From positions 1,951,001-2,015,000 of the forward strand of contig WPIO01000071.1 in NCBI GenBank assembly GCA_009760855.2: a DNA stretch of 64,000 nt. Direction: 5' to 3'. This DNA is from Cristatella mucedo (Eukaryota > Bryozoa > Phylactolaemata > Cristatellidae). Positions 63,637 through 64,000 of the stretch are shown piece by piece. How positions within the stretch are numbered: the stretch's first letter is position 1; each line of letters begins with the position of its first letter. The translations under genes and the position numbers were made by a program. The notes below the pieces were generated by a model that was not told where the DNA came from, searched no databases, and saw nothing but the letters and a program-made list of their open reading frames with translations.

Positions 63637-64000
<364 letters not shown>

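Overview
The window looks like nuclear DNA from an invertebrate animal. Six multi-exon genes with GT-AG introns can be assembled on both strands. The sequence between and inside them is full of L2/CR1-type LINE fragments, two families of tRNA-derived SINEs, hAT-type MITEs and long CT/GA/TA microsatellites. The exact lineage cannot be settled from the sequence alone.

Left end (1 to about 6,060): an AT-rich block unlike the rest. It is a decayed Polinton/Maverick-like (adintovirus-like) viral element with remnants of a double-jelly-roll major capsid protein, a tail-fibre-like protein, a Cys-rich zinc-binding protein, a retroviral-type (DDE) integrase and several small ORFs. A host SINE interrupts the capsid gene, so this is an old endogenous copy rather than contamination. 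No polymerase gene or terminal inverted repeat is visible; the element continues off the left edge.

Host genes, left to right: a Ly6/uPAR three-finger GPI-anchored protein (+, 8,499-13,433, 3 exons); SDHB, the succinate dehydrogenase iron-sulfur subunit (-, 25,188-15,075, 8 exons); a PPP1R35-like centriolar PP1 regulator (+, 25,531-29,088, 3 exons); an ING4/5-type PHD-finger protein (+, 31,834-40,246, 7 exons); the spliceosomal cyclophilin PPIH (-, 52,198-43,936, 7 exons); and BCAS2/SPF27 of the PRP19 complex (+, 52,391-57,513, 6 exons). All exon phases join without a frameshift, and the predicted lengths (144, 300, 344, 256, 179 and 221 aa) agree with the families.

Two gene pairs are head-to-head with short gaps between start codons: SDHB/PPP1R35 (342 bp) and PPIH/BCAS2 (192 bp). 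The second pair joins two spliceosome proteins. From 57.6 kb to the right edge there is no securely identified gene, only candidate exons (about 60.5-60.8 kb minus, 63.3-63.55 kb plus), a SPIN-like hAT MITE and a GA microsatellite that runs off the window.
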